A stretch of 64,000 bases of DNA from 67-14 sp035502775. Its GTDB lineage: Bacteria > Actinomycetota > Thermoleophilia > Solirubrobacterales > 70-9. Of this stretch, positions 42,105 through 50,686 are shown in pieces. The DNA lies in NCBI GenBank assembly GCA_035502775.1, contig DATJUB010000084.1:19789-83788 (forward strand). Direction: 5' to 3'. A program made the position numbers and the translations under genes. Under the pieces are notes generated by a model that saw only the letters and a program-made list of their open reading frames with translations, did not search any database and was not told the DNA's origin. Position 1 is the first letter of the stretch, and each line of letters opens with the position of its first letter.

Positions 42105-43634
42105 TCACGGTTTCAGCACCGGACGGACTTGGCCTGCTGATGCGGAAATCACGTCCCTCGCGACACCCTGCCAACTCCAATTCCGATCAGCGGAGTCGGC
42201 TATATCCCGGCCGATCGCGGCTCTTTCGGAGGGCTCGAGGGCAAGCCAGCCGTTGATCCGGTCGGCGAGATCGGAGACCGCCCGGGGACCGAGGTCGAAG
42301 CCGATCAGGTCCGCTGCCGCCGGAACCTCGTCGCTCAGCGTCTTCGTGACTTCGGCCAGACCGGAGTGTTCGGCGCAGATCGGCAGCACCCCGCAGGACG
42401 CGCCTTCGGCCGCAACCATGCCGAATGCCTCGGGGAACGTGCTGGGAACGACCATCGCGTCGGAAGCGGGCAGGACGCCGGCGACCTCGTCGTGTTCGAA
42501 CCGGCCGCCGAACGAGATGCTGCCGTTCGCCGCGATCGCCGCCTCGCGGTAGCCCTCGGGCGGCGAATCAAGGAAATCCATGAGATAGGTGAGCGGCCCG
42601 GCCTCGCCGCCCTCCAGCGCCCGGCCCTCCTCGGCGATGTGCCGGGCCGCGTCCAGATCGCCCTCGCCGAGCGCGGTCACCAAGGCCCGCAGGCCGGCTT
42701 CGTAGGCACCGAAGCCGATCAGCAGCAGCCGCGCGCCCGGATTGGCGGCGTGGACCAGCGGCCAGGCCGCCACCGCCAGGTCGACTCCCTTCGAGACGAT
42801 CATCTTGCCGACGAACATCACCCGCGGACCCGCGGCCGCGGCGTACTCGCGCAGACCGTTGACCGCATCCTCCTCCTCCCTTCCGAACACGGTCGAGGGC
42901 GGCCCATGATCGATCCGCTCCGCCAGATCGATCAGCGACGCGGTCCTGCGGTCCGCCGGGATCGCCTTGAACTCGTCGGTGTCGACCCCGGGCGGCCCCA
43001 TGCCGGTCTTCGACTCGAGGTCGAGGCCGGGCACGGCCTCCCACAGGCTCGCGGCCGTGTGATGCGAGCCGACCAGCACCGCCGCGGCGGGCTCGAGGCC
43101 CTCCTTCGCGAACGGAACGAAACGGGGGAACGGCTTGACGATGTACTCGAGGTCGGAGCCGTGGTTCTTGACCGCGTAGGGCCGGACTCCGGCCCGGGCG
43201 AAGATCACGGGTCCCATGATCAGATGGTTGGCCAGCGCCGCGTCGTGGCCACCGATCCGCAGCAGCACGTCCTGGACGGCCGACACGTTCACCTTTATGT
43301 AGTGCTCGACCTCCTCCTCGCTCAGGCGGGGGAAGGCACGGGCCTCGAACCCTTCGTAGGGGTCCTCCACGTATACGGGCAGGAGATCGCCGATCGGCGG
43401 GCGGTACACGGCGACCGTTCCGCCTTCCCGCGCCGACCGCAGGTCCTCGACCGCCAGCTCACCCCCATCCCAGGTTCCGATCCGGTCGACCCACTCCAGC
43501 TTCTCCGCGTCCCGGTCCTGGCAGAGCAGATGGACGTCGTGCCCCAGTCTGGCCAGCGCCTGCGCCAGATTCGCGTTGTAGATGTTGCTGCCGGTGCCGC
43601 GCAGGAGATAGCCGTGGAATATGAGGATCTTCAT
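42105..43634 (-). CDS. Glycosyltransferase family 4-like protein
   Basis: A 509-residue GT-B glycosyltransferase. The N-terminal GYLLRGTGSNIYNANLAQAL is a typical acceptor-domain glycine loop; the C-terminal donor domain has VMFVGKMIVSKGVDLAVAA and the Glu-x7-Glu-type motif PEAFGMVAAEG. Family members use nucleotide or phosphoinositol sugars for glycolipids and polysaccharides; the sugar is not known. It is divergent from the zinc-ribbon gene with only 20 bases between start codons. Confidence 0.85.
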   Translation of the reverse strand: MKILIFHGYLLRGTGSNIYNANLAQALARLGHDVHLLCQDRDAEKLEWVDRIGTWDGGELAVEDLRSAREGGTVAVYRPPIGDLLPVYVEDPYEGFEARAFPRLSEEEVEHYIKVNVSAVQDVLLRIGGHDAALANHLIMGPVIFARAGVRPYAVKNHGSDLEYIVKPFPRFVPFAKEGLEPAAAVLVGSHHTAASLWEAVPGLDLESKTGMGPPGVDTDEFKAIPADRRTASLIDLAERIDHGPPSTVFGREEEDAVNGLREYAAAAGPRVMFVGKMIVSKGVDLAVAAWPLVHAANPGARLLLIGFGAYEAGLRALVTALGEGDLDAARHIAEEGRALEGGEAGPLTYLMDFLDSPPEGYREAAIAANGSISFGGRFEHDEVAGVLPASDAMVVPSTFPEAFGMVAAEGASCGVLPICAEHSGLAEVTKTLSDEVPAAADLIGFDLGPRAVSDLADRINGWLALEPSERAAIGRDIADSADRNWSWQGVARDVISASAGQVRPVLKP

Positions 43635-43654
43635 TAAGAGTTATTCTCCCGCAA
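43635..43654. promoter_or_regulatory. 20-bp bidirectional start region
   Basis: Only 20 bases separate the divergent start codons. Rightward, TATTCT (43642-43647) lies seven bases before ATG; leftward, GAGAAT lies eight bases before ATG. Both transcripts would be leaderless, with -35 regions inside the opposite gene. Confidence 0.4.
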
Positions 43655-43918
43655 ATGAGCACGACCAACGAGCAGATCTACCGCCTCCGGGCGCCCGCCT
43701 CCGGGCGCGAAGCGTTCGCCACCGCCGAGCAGGGTGTCGTCTACCGCGACGCCGAGACCGGCGAAGCGATGGATCCGGTCGCGCAGGTCCTGCCGCTCTC
43801 CCCTTCGGCCTCGCGCCTGCCGCGCACCCCGGTGAACCTCAAGGTCTGCCGCCGCTGCGAGCAGCTCACCGCCCGCGACCTCGCCACCTGCGAGTTCTGC
43901 GGTCTGCCGTTCGGCTAG
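43655..43918 (+). CDS. Small zinc-ribbon protein
   Basis: An 87-residue protein whose C-terminus carries two Cys-x2-Cys knuckles, CRRCEQLTARDLATCEFCG, expected to bind one zinc. The rest is polar with no membrane segment. The role is unknown; such ribbons often bind nucleic acid or protein partners. It is followed by a good terminator. Confidence 0.75.
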   Translation: MSTTNEQIYRLRAPASGREAFATAEQGVVYRDAETGEAMDPVAQVLPLSPSASRLPRTPVNLKVCRRCEQLTARDLATCEFCGLPFG

Positions 43919-43924
43919 CTTCGC

Positions 43925-43948
43925 GGCCCCTGGCTTTGCTCAGGGGCC
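43925..43948 (+). terminator. Terminator after the zinc-ribbon gene
   Basis: GGCCCCTG / CAGGGGCC around an eight-base loop, beginning six bases after the stop codon and followed by TTC. Confidence 0.7.
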
Positions 43949-44017
43949 TTCGCAGCAATCAGTCTCTACCGATACGGTGTCGTTCGATGTGATTCATCGA
44001 ACTATCAAAGGAGACAC

Positions 44018-44545
44018 ATGCAGGGTCTATTTAGGCGGGCATTTCGTATTACCGCCATCTTGACAATGGCTTTCGGGGCTGCTGTCGCGGCACCATCGGC
44101 TGCGCAGGGGGACCTTTTTGAAGGAGGACCCAACCAGGACTGCTTCTCGGGGACGAACGGAGCTGACACGATGAGAGGCTACGGCAGCGCCGACGCTCTC
44201 TGGGGCGGCCCAGGGAACGACACCATCAGCGGTGGAGGTGGGAACGACACCGGACAGTACTGCTACATCACCCAGCAAGGTGGAGGTGGCATCGGGCTGG
44301 GTCCGAACTCGCCGCGGCTCGTCGGAGGGGATGGAAATGACGACATCTACGGCGGCGAAGGTGATGACCTGATTCTTGGTCAATCCGGAGCCGACATGCT
44401 TTACGGCAATGAAGGTGACGACATCATCTATGCCAACGGAGACAACACTCGCGACTACATCTACGGCAACGACGGTGACGACACCTGCTACGTGACCCAG
44501 GTAGATGTGGTCACGGGTTGTCTAAACGTCATCACCACCAGTTGA
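44018..44545 (+). CDS. Small secreted RTX-like calcium-binding repeat protein
   Basis: A 175-residue protein: signal peptide (about residues 1-30, ending PSAAQG), then about six nonapeptide-like repeats of the GGxGxDxxx type (GGPGNDTISGGGGNDTG, GGDGNDDIYGGEGDDLILG, GNEGDDIIYANG, GNDGDDTC). RTX repeats bind Ca2+ and fold after export. Unlike large RTX toxins it has no other domain, and four cysteines may form disulfides. An AAGGAG ribosome site precedes ATG. The function is unknown. Confidence 0.8.
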   Translation: MQGLFRRAFRITAILTMAFGAAVAAPSAAQGDLFEGGPNQDCFSGTNGADTMRGYGSADALWGGPGNDTISGGGGNDTGQYCYITQQGGGGIGLGPNSPRLVGGDGNDDIYGGEGDDLILGQSGADMLYGNEGDDIIYANGDNTRDYIYGNDGDDTCYVTQVDVVTGCLNVITTS

Positions 44546-44560
44546 AGCCCGGTCGTCTCA

Positions 44561-44592
44561 CTCACGCTCGCCTCCTCGAGGTCGAGCGTGAG
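44561..44592. terminator. Bidirectional terminator hairpin
   Basis: CTCACGCTCG / CGAGCGTGAG ten-base-pair arms enclose a smaller CCTC/GAGG stem, between two convergent genes. Confidence 0.7.
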
Positions 44593-44603
44593 GTGGTCGC
44601 CCG

Positions 44604-45458
44604 CTACGGACCGACGATGGTCGCGCTGTAGAGCAGCACGTTTGATCCGTAGTAGCAGCCGTACCGCTTGACCGAATCCACCTTCTGCTGAGGCCTGGTC
44701 TTCTGAAGGCCGATGCTGTGTGCGCCGGTATCTCTATCGATCGAAATATCGCACTTGTCGGGCGCACGACTTCCTCGCCAGGTGTAGTCGCGTTCAGCCT
44801 GGATACACCCGGTCGGCTTCACTTCTGCTGAATTACAGATCGCCGGCTTCCAGATGATCGGTGCCCATGTTGGAATCGTCAATGCGATTACGTTGTTCTT
44901 GTAGACGTTGAGAGGTTCAGACAACGCGAACTGGACCGTGGTGCCGAAGTATGGATTCAAGACCTGAACGGGGCTCTGCCGGACCATCTTGTACCTAGGC
45001 GGACCCTTTTTCTTCTTTTCGACCTGACGAAGAACCGCGATTCGTGCCTGAGCGGGCGAACCGAAAAGCTCATTGAAAAATGGGGACTCCGCCGGGTGGA
45101 TCAACGCGCCCTCTGTCACTTCCTTGGTGAGGGGCTTGGCCAGCTTGATGCTCCATGAAACAACCTTGCCATCGAAGGGCACGACGAAATTGCGTCCGGG
45201 GTTCTTCTTTGAGAGTGCCTGGTAGGCGGTGACCTTGCCCTCGACGGTGCATTCGCGGACGAAATTACGCCCACAATTCGGATCGAGAGAGAGATTCTTC
45301 TTGCCGAGTTCGACACGCTTGGCAGAGGCGGCGTTTGCCGAATCTGGAGTGCCGAGAATCGGTAGCGGCACCATCACGGCCAGTATCAGAGCGAAGAGGA
45401 ACAAGGTCTGCAAACGGTTCACAGATTGTTCAGAAAGTGTTAGCTTGAGGTTAGGCAT
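44604..45458 (-). CDS. Secreted protein of unknown function
   Basis: A 284-residue exported protein. From ATG 45458 the signal peptide spans about 40 residues with a long n-region and ends PDSANA. The mature part is basic and beta-rich with six to seven cysteines, several in pairs, suggesting disulfides. A GTG at 45473 would add five residues. No family is recognised; the base composition is a little less GC-rich than its neighbours, as in the adjacent RTX-like gene. Confidence 0.65.
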   Translation of the reverse strand: MPNLKLTLSEQSVNRLQTLFLFALILAVMVPLPILGTPDSANAASAKRVELGKKNLSLDPNCGRNFVRECTVEGKVTAYQALSKKNPGRNFVVPFDGKVVSWSIKLAKPLTKEVTEGALIHPAESPFFNELFGSPAQARIAVLRQVEKKKKGPPRYKMVRQSPVQVLNPYFGTTVQFALSEPLNVYKNNVIALTIPTWAPIIWKPAICNSAEVKPTGCIQAERDYTWRGSRAPDKCDISIDRDTGAHSIGLQKTRPQQKVDSVKRYGCYYGSNVLLYSATIVGP

Positions 45459-45509
45459 CTGTTCCAAGAACACGGGATGGGCGAAATGGTTGCGCCCCCG
45501 CCGGACGGC

Positions 45510-45728
45510 CTACTTGTAGCGGTAGGTGATTCGACCGCGTGTGAGGTCGTAGGGCGACAGCTCGATCTTGACCCTGTCCCCGGGCAGGATGCGGATGTAA
45601 TGGCGGCGCATCTTGCCGGAGATGTGCCCGAGCACCTCGTGGTCGTTGTCGAGCTTGACGCGAAACATCGTATTCGGGAGAGCTTCGGTGATCTCGCCCT
45701 CCATCTCAATCTTTTCTTCTTTAGCCAT
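45510..45728 (-). CDS. infA: Translation initiation factor IF-1
   Basis: A 72-residue OB-fold protein that binds the ribosomal A site during initiation. EGEITEALPNTMFRVKL, GHISGKMRRHYIRILPGDRV and LTRGRITYRYK are near-universal. In many bacteria infA lies with map and rpmJ in the ribosomal cluster; here it is the last gene of the rplM-to-cca run, 20 bases after the tRNA nucleotidyltransferase. Confidence 0.97.
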   Translation of the reverse strand: MAKEEKIEMEGEITEALPNTMFRVKLDNDHEVLGHISGKMRRHYIRILPGDRVKIELSPYDLTRGRITYRYK

Positions 45729-45748
45729 GCGACGAGAGAGCGTACTAC

Positions 45749-47182
45749 TCAGTCGACATCGAGGAGGCGACGGGCCAATTCCACAGCTTCGCTTGCAGAA
45801 TCGATCTCGCCCGCGTACCGCGCCTCGGCCAGGCCGTCCATGATCCGGCCCAGGTCCGGCCCCGGTTCGATGCCGAGCCGGTCGGCCAGTTCGTCGCCCG
45901 GCAGGAACTGGGCCGGCGGACCGGTGCGGCGCCACTCCAGGCCGTCGGCCACCATCTCGCTCGCCAGTTCCAGATGTCCGGCGATCATCTCGTCGCTGGC
46001 GACGCTGCCCGCCCCACGTGCCCCGAGACGGTCGGCCACGGTCAGCAGGGTCACGTCCACCGACACCGGATCGGTCCGGGTCAGGTAGCCGTATATCCGG
46101 CGTCGCGACAGTGGCCTGTCCACCACCATGAAGCCGAGGATCAGGTGGTGACGGGCCAGCGCGGCGACATACTCGGAGAGCCGGTTACTGGATCTCAGCC
46201 GCTTGAAGACGGCCGCGATCTTGGCGGCACCGGCGGCATCGTGACCGCGGAACGTGACGAAACCATCCTCGTCACGGCGGGTCTCCGGTTTCGCGCAGTC
46301 GTGGAACAGCGCCCCGAGCCGCAGCCCGGTCGAGCGGCTGATCCCGTCAGCAAGCTCGGTGTCCAGCAGGGCCCGGACCGCTTCGGCGCTCTCGCCGACG
46401 AAGGCCTCGAGGTCGGACTCGATCCGGAGCACGCCCTCGAGGACCTCGATGGTGTGTCCGTACACGTCGAGATGATGGTTCGGACCCTGGACGACACCCT
46501 TCAGCGCACCGATCTCGGGCAGGACCGACTCGAACAGACCGAGTGAATCCATCGCGTTCAGGCCGATCACCGGATCCTCGGTGGCCATCAGCTGGCAGAG
46601 CTCGGCCAGGATGCGCTCGCCGGCCGGTTCCGCCGCTCGTGGAGCGGTCTTCAGGCCCAGCGCGACCGTGCCGGGGTCGATCCGCCAGCCGAACTGGGAA
46701 GCGAGCCGGGCTGCCCGCATCAGCCGCAGGGGATCCTGGCTGAACGATTCCGGTCCGGCCGCCCGGATGATCCCGGCCTCGATGTCGCCCAGGCCGCCGG
46801 TCGGGTCGAGACCGTCGCCGGTGACCAGGTCGACCGCGATCGCCCCGACCGTGAAATCGCGGAGAGAAAGGTCGGAGCCGATGTCTCCCCCGCGCAGCTC
46901 GGCCAGATCGACCTGCCAGCTGCCGTCACGGTCGCGGGCCCGCCACGTGGGGAATTCCGAGGAGAGTTCGAAGGCGAAGCCGCCCAGAGCGTCGGCCACC
47001 GCCCGGGCGCTCCGGCGGGGGGATTCGGCGACCGCGAGATCGAGATCGCTCACCTCACGGCCGAGTGCCACGTCCCGCACCGCGCCGCCGACCACCCAGG
47101 CCGAGGCGCCATCGAGCGCCGTGTTCACCCGGCCGACCAGATCGACCGACATCGTGGCCGACGCGACCTCGCTCAGGTTCAA
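45749..47182 (-). CDS. cca: CCA tRNA nucleotidyltransferase / poly(A) polymerase family with HD domain
   Basis: A 477-residue class II nucleotidyltransferase. GGAVRDVALGREVSDLDLAV holds the catalytic Asp pair, LRDFTVGAIAVDL and EDPLRLMRAARLASQF-like segments follow, and an HD domain (FHDCAKPETRRD, about residue 300) occupies the C-terminal half. It adds or repairs the tRNA 3' CCA. The usual RRDFTINAMA reads LRDFTVGAIA. It overlaps the alanine racemase gene by four bases. Confidence 0.85.
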   Translation of the reverse strand: MNLSEVASATMSVDLVGRVNTALDGASAWVVGGAVRDVALGREVSDLDLAVAESPRRSARAVADALGGFAFELSSEFPTWRARDRDGSWQVDLAELRGGDIGSDLSLRDFTVGAIAVDLVTGDGLDPTGGLGDIEAGIIRAAGPESFSQDPLRLMRAARLASQFGWRIDPGTVALGLKTAPRAAEPAGERILAELCQLMATEDPVIGLNAMDSLGLFESVLPEIGALKGVVQGPNHHLDVYGHTIEVLEGVLRIESDLEAFVGESAEAVRALLDTELADGISRSTGLRLGALFHDCAKPETRRDEDGFVTFRGHDAAGAAKIAAVFKRLRSSNRLSEYVAALARHHLILGFMVVDRPLSRRRIYGYLTRTDPVSVDVTLLTVADRLGARGAGSVASDEMIAGHLELASEMVADGLEWRRTGPPAQFLPGDELADRLGIEPGPDLGRIMDGLAEARYAGEIDSASEAVELARRLLDVD

Positions 47183-48306
47183 CTCTGCCCCACGCCCCGC
47201 CGCGGAACGCGGGGGGAGATTCCGCAGGTGACCTCGTAATTGATCGTGTCCAGCCGAGCCGCGACCTGTTCGGCGGTAATCCGGGCCGTCCCCTGGCTGC
47301 CGATCAGGGTCACCTCGTCGCCGATCCGGATCTCGCCGCCGCCCGCCGGGCCGATGTCCACGGTGAGGTTGTCCATCGAGATCGTGCCCGAGATCGGAAA
47401 GGCCCGCCCGCCGATCAGTACGTCACCGCGGTTCGAAAGCCCCCGGCGCACACCATCCCCGTACCCGACCGGAACGGTGGCGATGCGGGTCGGACGATCG
47501 GCGATCCAGGTCCGGCCGTAGCCGGTACTCATGCCCGGCTCGAAGTCCTTGATCGAAGCGACGTAGGAGTGAAACGACATCGCCGGCCTCAGCTCATGCT
47601 CACCGGCGTCGACCCCGAACGGATCCAATCCGTACACCGCGACCCCCGGCCGGACCATGTCGAAATGAGCCGCCGGATCGGCGATCAGGGCGGCGCTGTT
47701 GGCGGCATGGAGCTTGATGTCCGGGAACTCCGAGCGGATTCGTTCGCCCAGCGCGGCCAGACGGTCCCGCTGGGTCGCCTGGAAGTCACCCTCGCGCTCG
47801 TCGGCGGTCGCGAAATGGGTCCAGAGAGCCTTCAGCTCCAGGTTCGGATGGGTCGCGACCGAGCGGCACATCTCGATCACCAGATCGCGGTCGGCCGAGC
47901 CCAGGCGGCCCATGCCGGTGTCGTACTTGACGTGGACGCCGACCGTCTGCCCGGCGGCCTCGGCCCGAGACCCGAGATCGGCGACGAAGCCAGGCTCCCA
48001 TGCCGAGACGTCGGTTCCCGCCGATACCGCCATCTCGACCTCGGGCGGAGCCAGGGCGCCCAGCACCAGCAGCGGCACGCGCGGCTCGGCACTGCGGATC
48101 TGGACCGCCTCGCGCGCGGTCGCGACCGCGATCCGGTCCGCGCCGGCGCCGACCACGGCGCTCGCCGAGTGCCCGGCGCCATGGCCGTAGCCGTCGGCCT
48201 TCAGGACCGGGCAGAGCTCGACCCCGGGGGCGAGCAGGCCCCGCAGATGGCGGACGTTGTGCCGCAGGGCATCGAGGTCGATCCGGGCCTCGGCCCGCTG
48301 GTACAT
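47179..48306 (-). CDS. alr: Alanine racemase
   Basis: A 375-residue fold III PLP enzyme making D-alanine for peptidoglycan. The PLP lysine is in VLKADGYGHG near residue 37; the catalytic Tyr is in STGYGRTW; KYDTGMGRLG and GTISMDNLTVD are conserved. One-base overlap with the CBS gene upstream (TGATG) and four-base overlap with cca downstream. Confidence 0.95.
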   Translation of the reverse strand: MYQRAEARIDLDALRHNVRHLRGLLAPGVELCPVLKADGYGHGAGHSASAVVGAGADRIAVATAREAVQIRSAEPRVPLLVLGALAPPEVEMAVSAGTDVSAWEPGFVADLGSRAEAAGQTVGVHVKYDTGMGRLGSADRDLVIEMCRSVATHPNLELKALWTHFATADEREGDFQATQRDRLAALGERIRSEFPDIKLHAANSAALIADPAAHFDMVRPGVAVYGLDPFGVDAGEHELRPAMSFHSYVASIKDFEPGMSTGYGRTWIADRPTRIATVPVGYGDGVRRGLSNRGDVLIGGRAFPISGTISMDNLTVDIGPAGGGEIRIGDEVTLIGSQGTARITAEQVAARLDTINYEVTCGISPRVPRRGVGQS

Positions 48307-48767
48307 CAGTCCGAGGTGAGGGCGGCCAGGACGTCGATCCGAGTCACCACACCGACCAGGCGGCCCTCATCGTCGACCACCGGCAGGCGGTTGTGGCGCT
48401 TCTCCGAGATCAGCTTTCCGGCAAGCTCCGCCGGATCGTCGGGACCGACCGTGTAGGGATCCGCCGTCATCATCTCCCCGGCTGTGGCCGCGAATGCCTT
48501 CTGGGCCCGTTTCTCGAAGTGCTTGGTCGACTCGAGGAAGATGTCGGCACCCATGATGTTGACGAAATGCGGCAGGTGGAAGTCCGCGTTCTCATCCGAG
48601 ATCACGAGGTCGGACTCGGTGACGATCCCGACGACCTTGCGGTACTCGTCGACGACCGGCACACCGGGAAGGTCGTGAGTCTGGAGAACCTCGATCAAGT
48701 CCCGAACTTTGGTGTCCGGAGTGACGGTCGCGGGTTCACGGTCCATGATTTCGGCTACGGTCGGCAT
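48306..48767 (-). CDS. CBS domain pair protein
   Basis: A 153-residue protein with two CBS motifs (about residues 8-62 and 95-150) separated by a helical insert (HLPHFVNIMGADIFLESTKHFE). DLPGVPVVDEYRKVVGIVTE and NRLPVVDDEGRLVGVV are typical. It probably binds an adenine nucleotide; its operon position between nnr and alr hints at a link to NAD(P)H repair or cell-wall metabolism, by inference only. Confidence 0.88.
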   Translation of the reverse strand: MPTVAEIMDREPATVTPDTKVRDLIEVLQTHDLPGVPVVDEYRKVVGIVTESDLVISDENADFHLPHFVNIMGADIFLESTKHFEKRAQKAFAATAGEMMTADPYTVGPDDPAELAGKLISEKRHNRLPVVDDEGRLVGVVTRIDVLAALTSD

Positions 48768-48778
48768 TAAGCGTCAGA

Positions 48779-50314
48779 TTATTCCAAGACCCGGTCGTTC
48801 GCGTTAGCGACTCGCATGGCGGCGGGCAGGGCGGCGATCGCGTCGGTGGCGATCACTCCCTCGGCGCTTCCCGCCCGCTCCGCCGCGATCCGTCCCGCAC
48901 GGCAGCCGCAATGGACGGCGGCGCAGGCTGCCGCGAACGGCTCGACGCCCCGGGCCACGAAGCCCGCCGTGATCCCGGCGAGCATGTCGCCGGTCCCGGC
49001 GGTGGCGAGCGCCGGGGACGGAAGGTCGTTGATCGCGACCCGCTCACCGTCGGTGACGATCGTGTCGTCGCCCTTCAGCACCGCGATCCCTCCGGTGCCG
49101 CGCGCCAGGGTCAGAGCCGACCGCAGCCGATGCGCGGTCACCTCGGACGCGGTGAGTCCGATCAGACGGCCCATCTCCCCGGCATGTGGCGTGAGGATCG
49201 TGGCCCCGCTCCTGGCTTTCACCCGCTCCAGCTTGCCGTCGAGTCCGCCGAGCCCATCGGCGTCCAGCACCAGCGGGCCTTTCAGCCGCGTGGTCAGGGA
49301 GCGGATCAGCTTACCGGTGTCCTTCCGCCGGCCCATGCCCGATCCGAGCACCACCGAGGCCGACTCGTCGCAATGCTCGAGGATCTCTTCGCGCGCCGTG
49401 CGGCCGAGATACCCCTCGGTGTCACCGCATCCGATCGACATCACCTCGGTCAGCTTGACCTCGAAGATCGGTTCGAGATCGAAAGGCACCGCGGCCGTCG
49501 CGTATCCGGCTCCGGCCCGGATCGCGGCTTCGGCCGCGAGGCAGACCGCGCCGGTAAGGCCGCGGGAGCCGCCGACGATCGAGACCCGTCCGGAGGTGAA
49601 CTTGTTCGAGGCGGCCCCCCTCCGCGGCAGCAGTTCCAACACCGACGAGTTGATCCGTCCGGCCGCGTCACCGGAGGGCGCCCCTTTCGGGATACCGATG
49701 TCGATCACCTCGACCGGCCCGCAGAGCTGCTTTCCGGGTGAGATCAGGTGGCCGATCTTCAATCCGTGGAAAGTGATGGTGAGGCTGCCGTTGACCGCCT
49801 GGTCGGCTTCGCCGGTGGACGCGTCGAGGCCGGAAGGAACGTCGCAGCAGACCACCGGCGATCCGGCCGCGTTCACGGCGTCGATCGCGCCACTGACCGG
49901 CTCTCTCGGGGTGCCTTCGAAGCCGGTGCCGAGCATCGCGTCGACGATCAGTCCGGAACCGGGAAGGCGAGAGAGACCGGCGGCGCCCTCATACACCTCC
50001 ACCCCGCGGAGCCGGTCGAAGTTGGTGCGGCTGTCGGGGCTGAACCGGTCGACCGGCCAGAGCAGCAGCACCTCGGTCTGGAATCCGGCGGCGGCCAGGT
50101 GCCGGGCGGCGACCAGGCCGTCGCCCCCGTTGTTGCCCTTGCCGCAGACGACCCGGATCGGCCCGTGGCCCGCGAGCGACGCGGCGGCGTCGGCCAGCCC
50201 ACGGCCGGCGGCCTCCATCAGGTCGAGCGAGGGGATGCCGGACTGCTCGATCGCCCAGCGGTCGGCCCGGCCCATGCCCTCGGCATCGAAGACCGGATCG
50301 AGCCAGCCGCCCAT
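48779..50314 (-). CDS. nnr: Bifunctional NAD(P)H-hydrate epimerase/dehydratase
   Basis: A 511-residue fusion. The N-terminal epimerase (YjeF_N, about 1-205) has GKGNNGGDGLVAARHL and VDAMLGTGF; the C-terminal ADP-dependent dehydratase (about 225-500) has VLGSGMGRR, LTPHAGEMGRLIG and GTGDMLAGITAG. It restores hydrated NADH and NADPH. It starts on the last base of acpS. Confidence 0.95.
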   Translation of the reverse strand: MGGWLDPVFDAEGMGRADRWAIEQSGIPSLDLMEAAGRGLADAAASLAGHGPIRVVCGKGNNGGDGLVAARHLAAAGFQTEVLLLWPVDRFSPDSRTNFDRLRGVEVYEGAAGLSRLPGSGLIVDAMLGTGFEGTPREPVSGAIDAVNAAGSPVVCCDVPSGLDASTGEADQAVNGSLTITFHGLKIGHLISPGKQLCGPVEVIDIGIPKGAPSGDAAGRINSSVLELLPRRGAASNKFTSGRVSIVGGSRGLTGAVCLAAEAAIRAGAGYATAAVPFDLEPIFEVKLTEVMSIGCGDTEGYLGRTAREEILEHCDESASVVLGSGMGRRKDTGKLIRSLTTRLKGPLVLDADGLGGLDGKLERVKARSGATILTPHAGEMGRLIGLTASEVTAHRLRSALTLARGTGGIAVLKGDDTIVTDGERVAINDLPSPALATAGTGDMLAGITAGFVARGVEPFAAACAAVHCGCRAGRIAAERAGSAEGVIATDAIAALPAAMRVANANDRVLE

Positions 50315-50679
50315 CAGCTCTCCTCGGCGATCACGACCGCCGCCGCCATCTCGGTCGCGTGGGTGAGACTCACCTTCAGGGCGAGTCCGCGTTCGGCCGC
50401 GATCCGGGCCACCTCATCGTGAAGTTCGATCTCGGGCGGGGCCCCAGCCACGACCTCGATGTCCCGCAGCGCCGTTCCCGGCCCCAGAGCCATCGCCTTG
50501 ACCACTGCTTCCTTTGCGGCGAAACGGGCCGCCAGATGGCGGCCCGGACGGCCCTTGGAGGCCGCGTACGCCAGCTCACGCTCGGTGAACAGGCGATCCG
50601 CGAGCCGGGGACGCCTGTCGAGCGCGCGCTCGATGCGCGCGATCTCGATCAGGTCCATCCCCAGCCCGGCGGACGTCAT
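50314..50679 (-). CDS. acpS: Holo-[acyl-carrier-protein] synthase
   Basis: A 121-residue phosphopantetheinyl transferase that activates ACP from CoA. GMDLIEIARIERAL with the metal-binding Asp, LFTERELAYA and RFAAKEAVVKAM are all present. It lies in the conserved glmS-acpS-nnr-alr order of actinobacteria. Confidence 0.95.
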   Translation of the reverse strand: MTSAGLGMDLIEIARIERALDRRPRLADRLFTERELAYAASKGRPGRHLAARFAAKEAVVKAMALGPGTALRDIEVVAGAPPEIELHDEVARIAAERGLALKVSLTHATEMAAAVVIAEES

Positions 50680-50686
50680 TTTCGAC

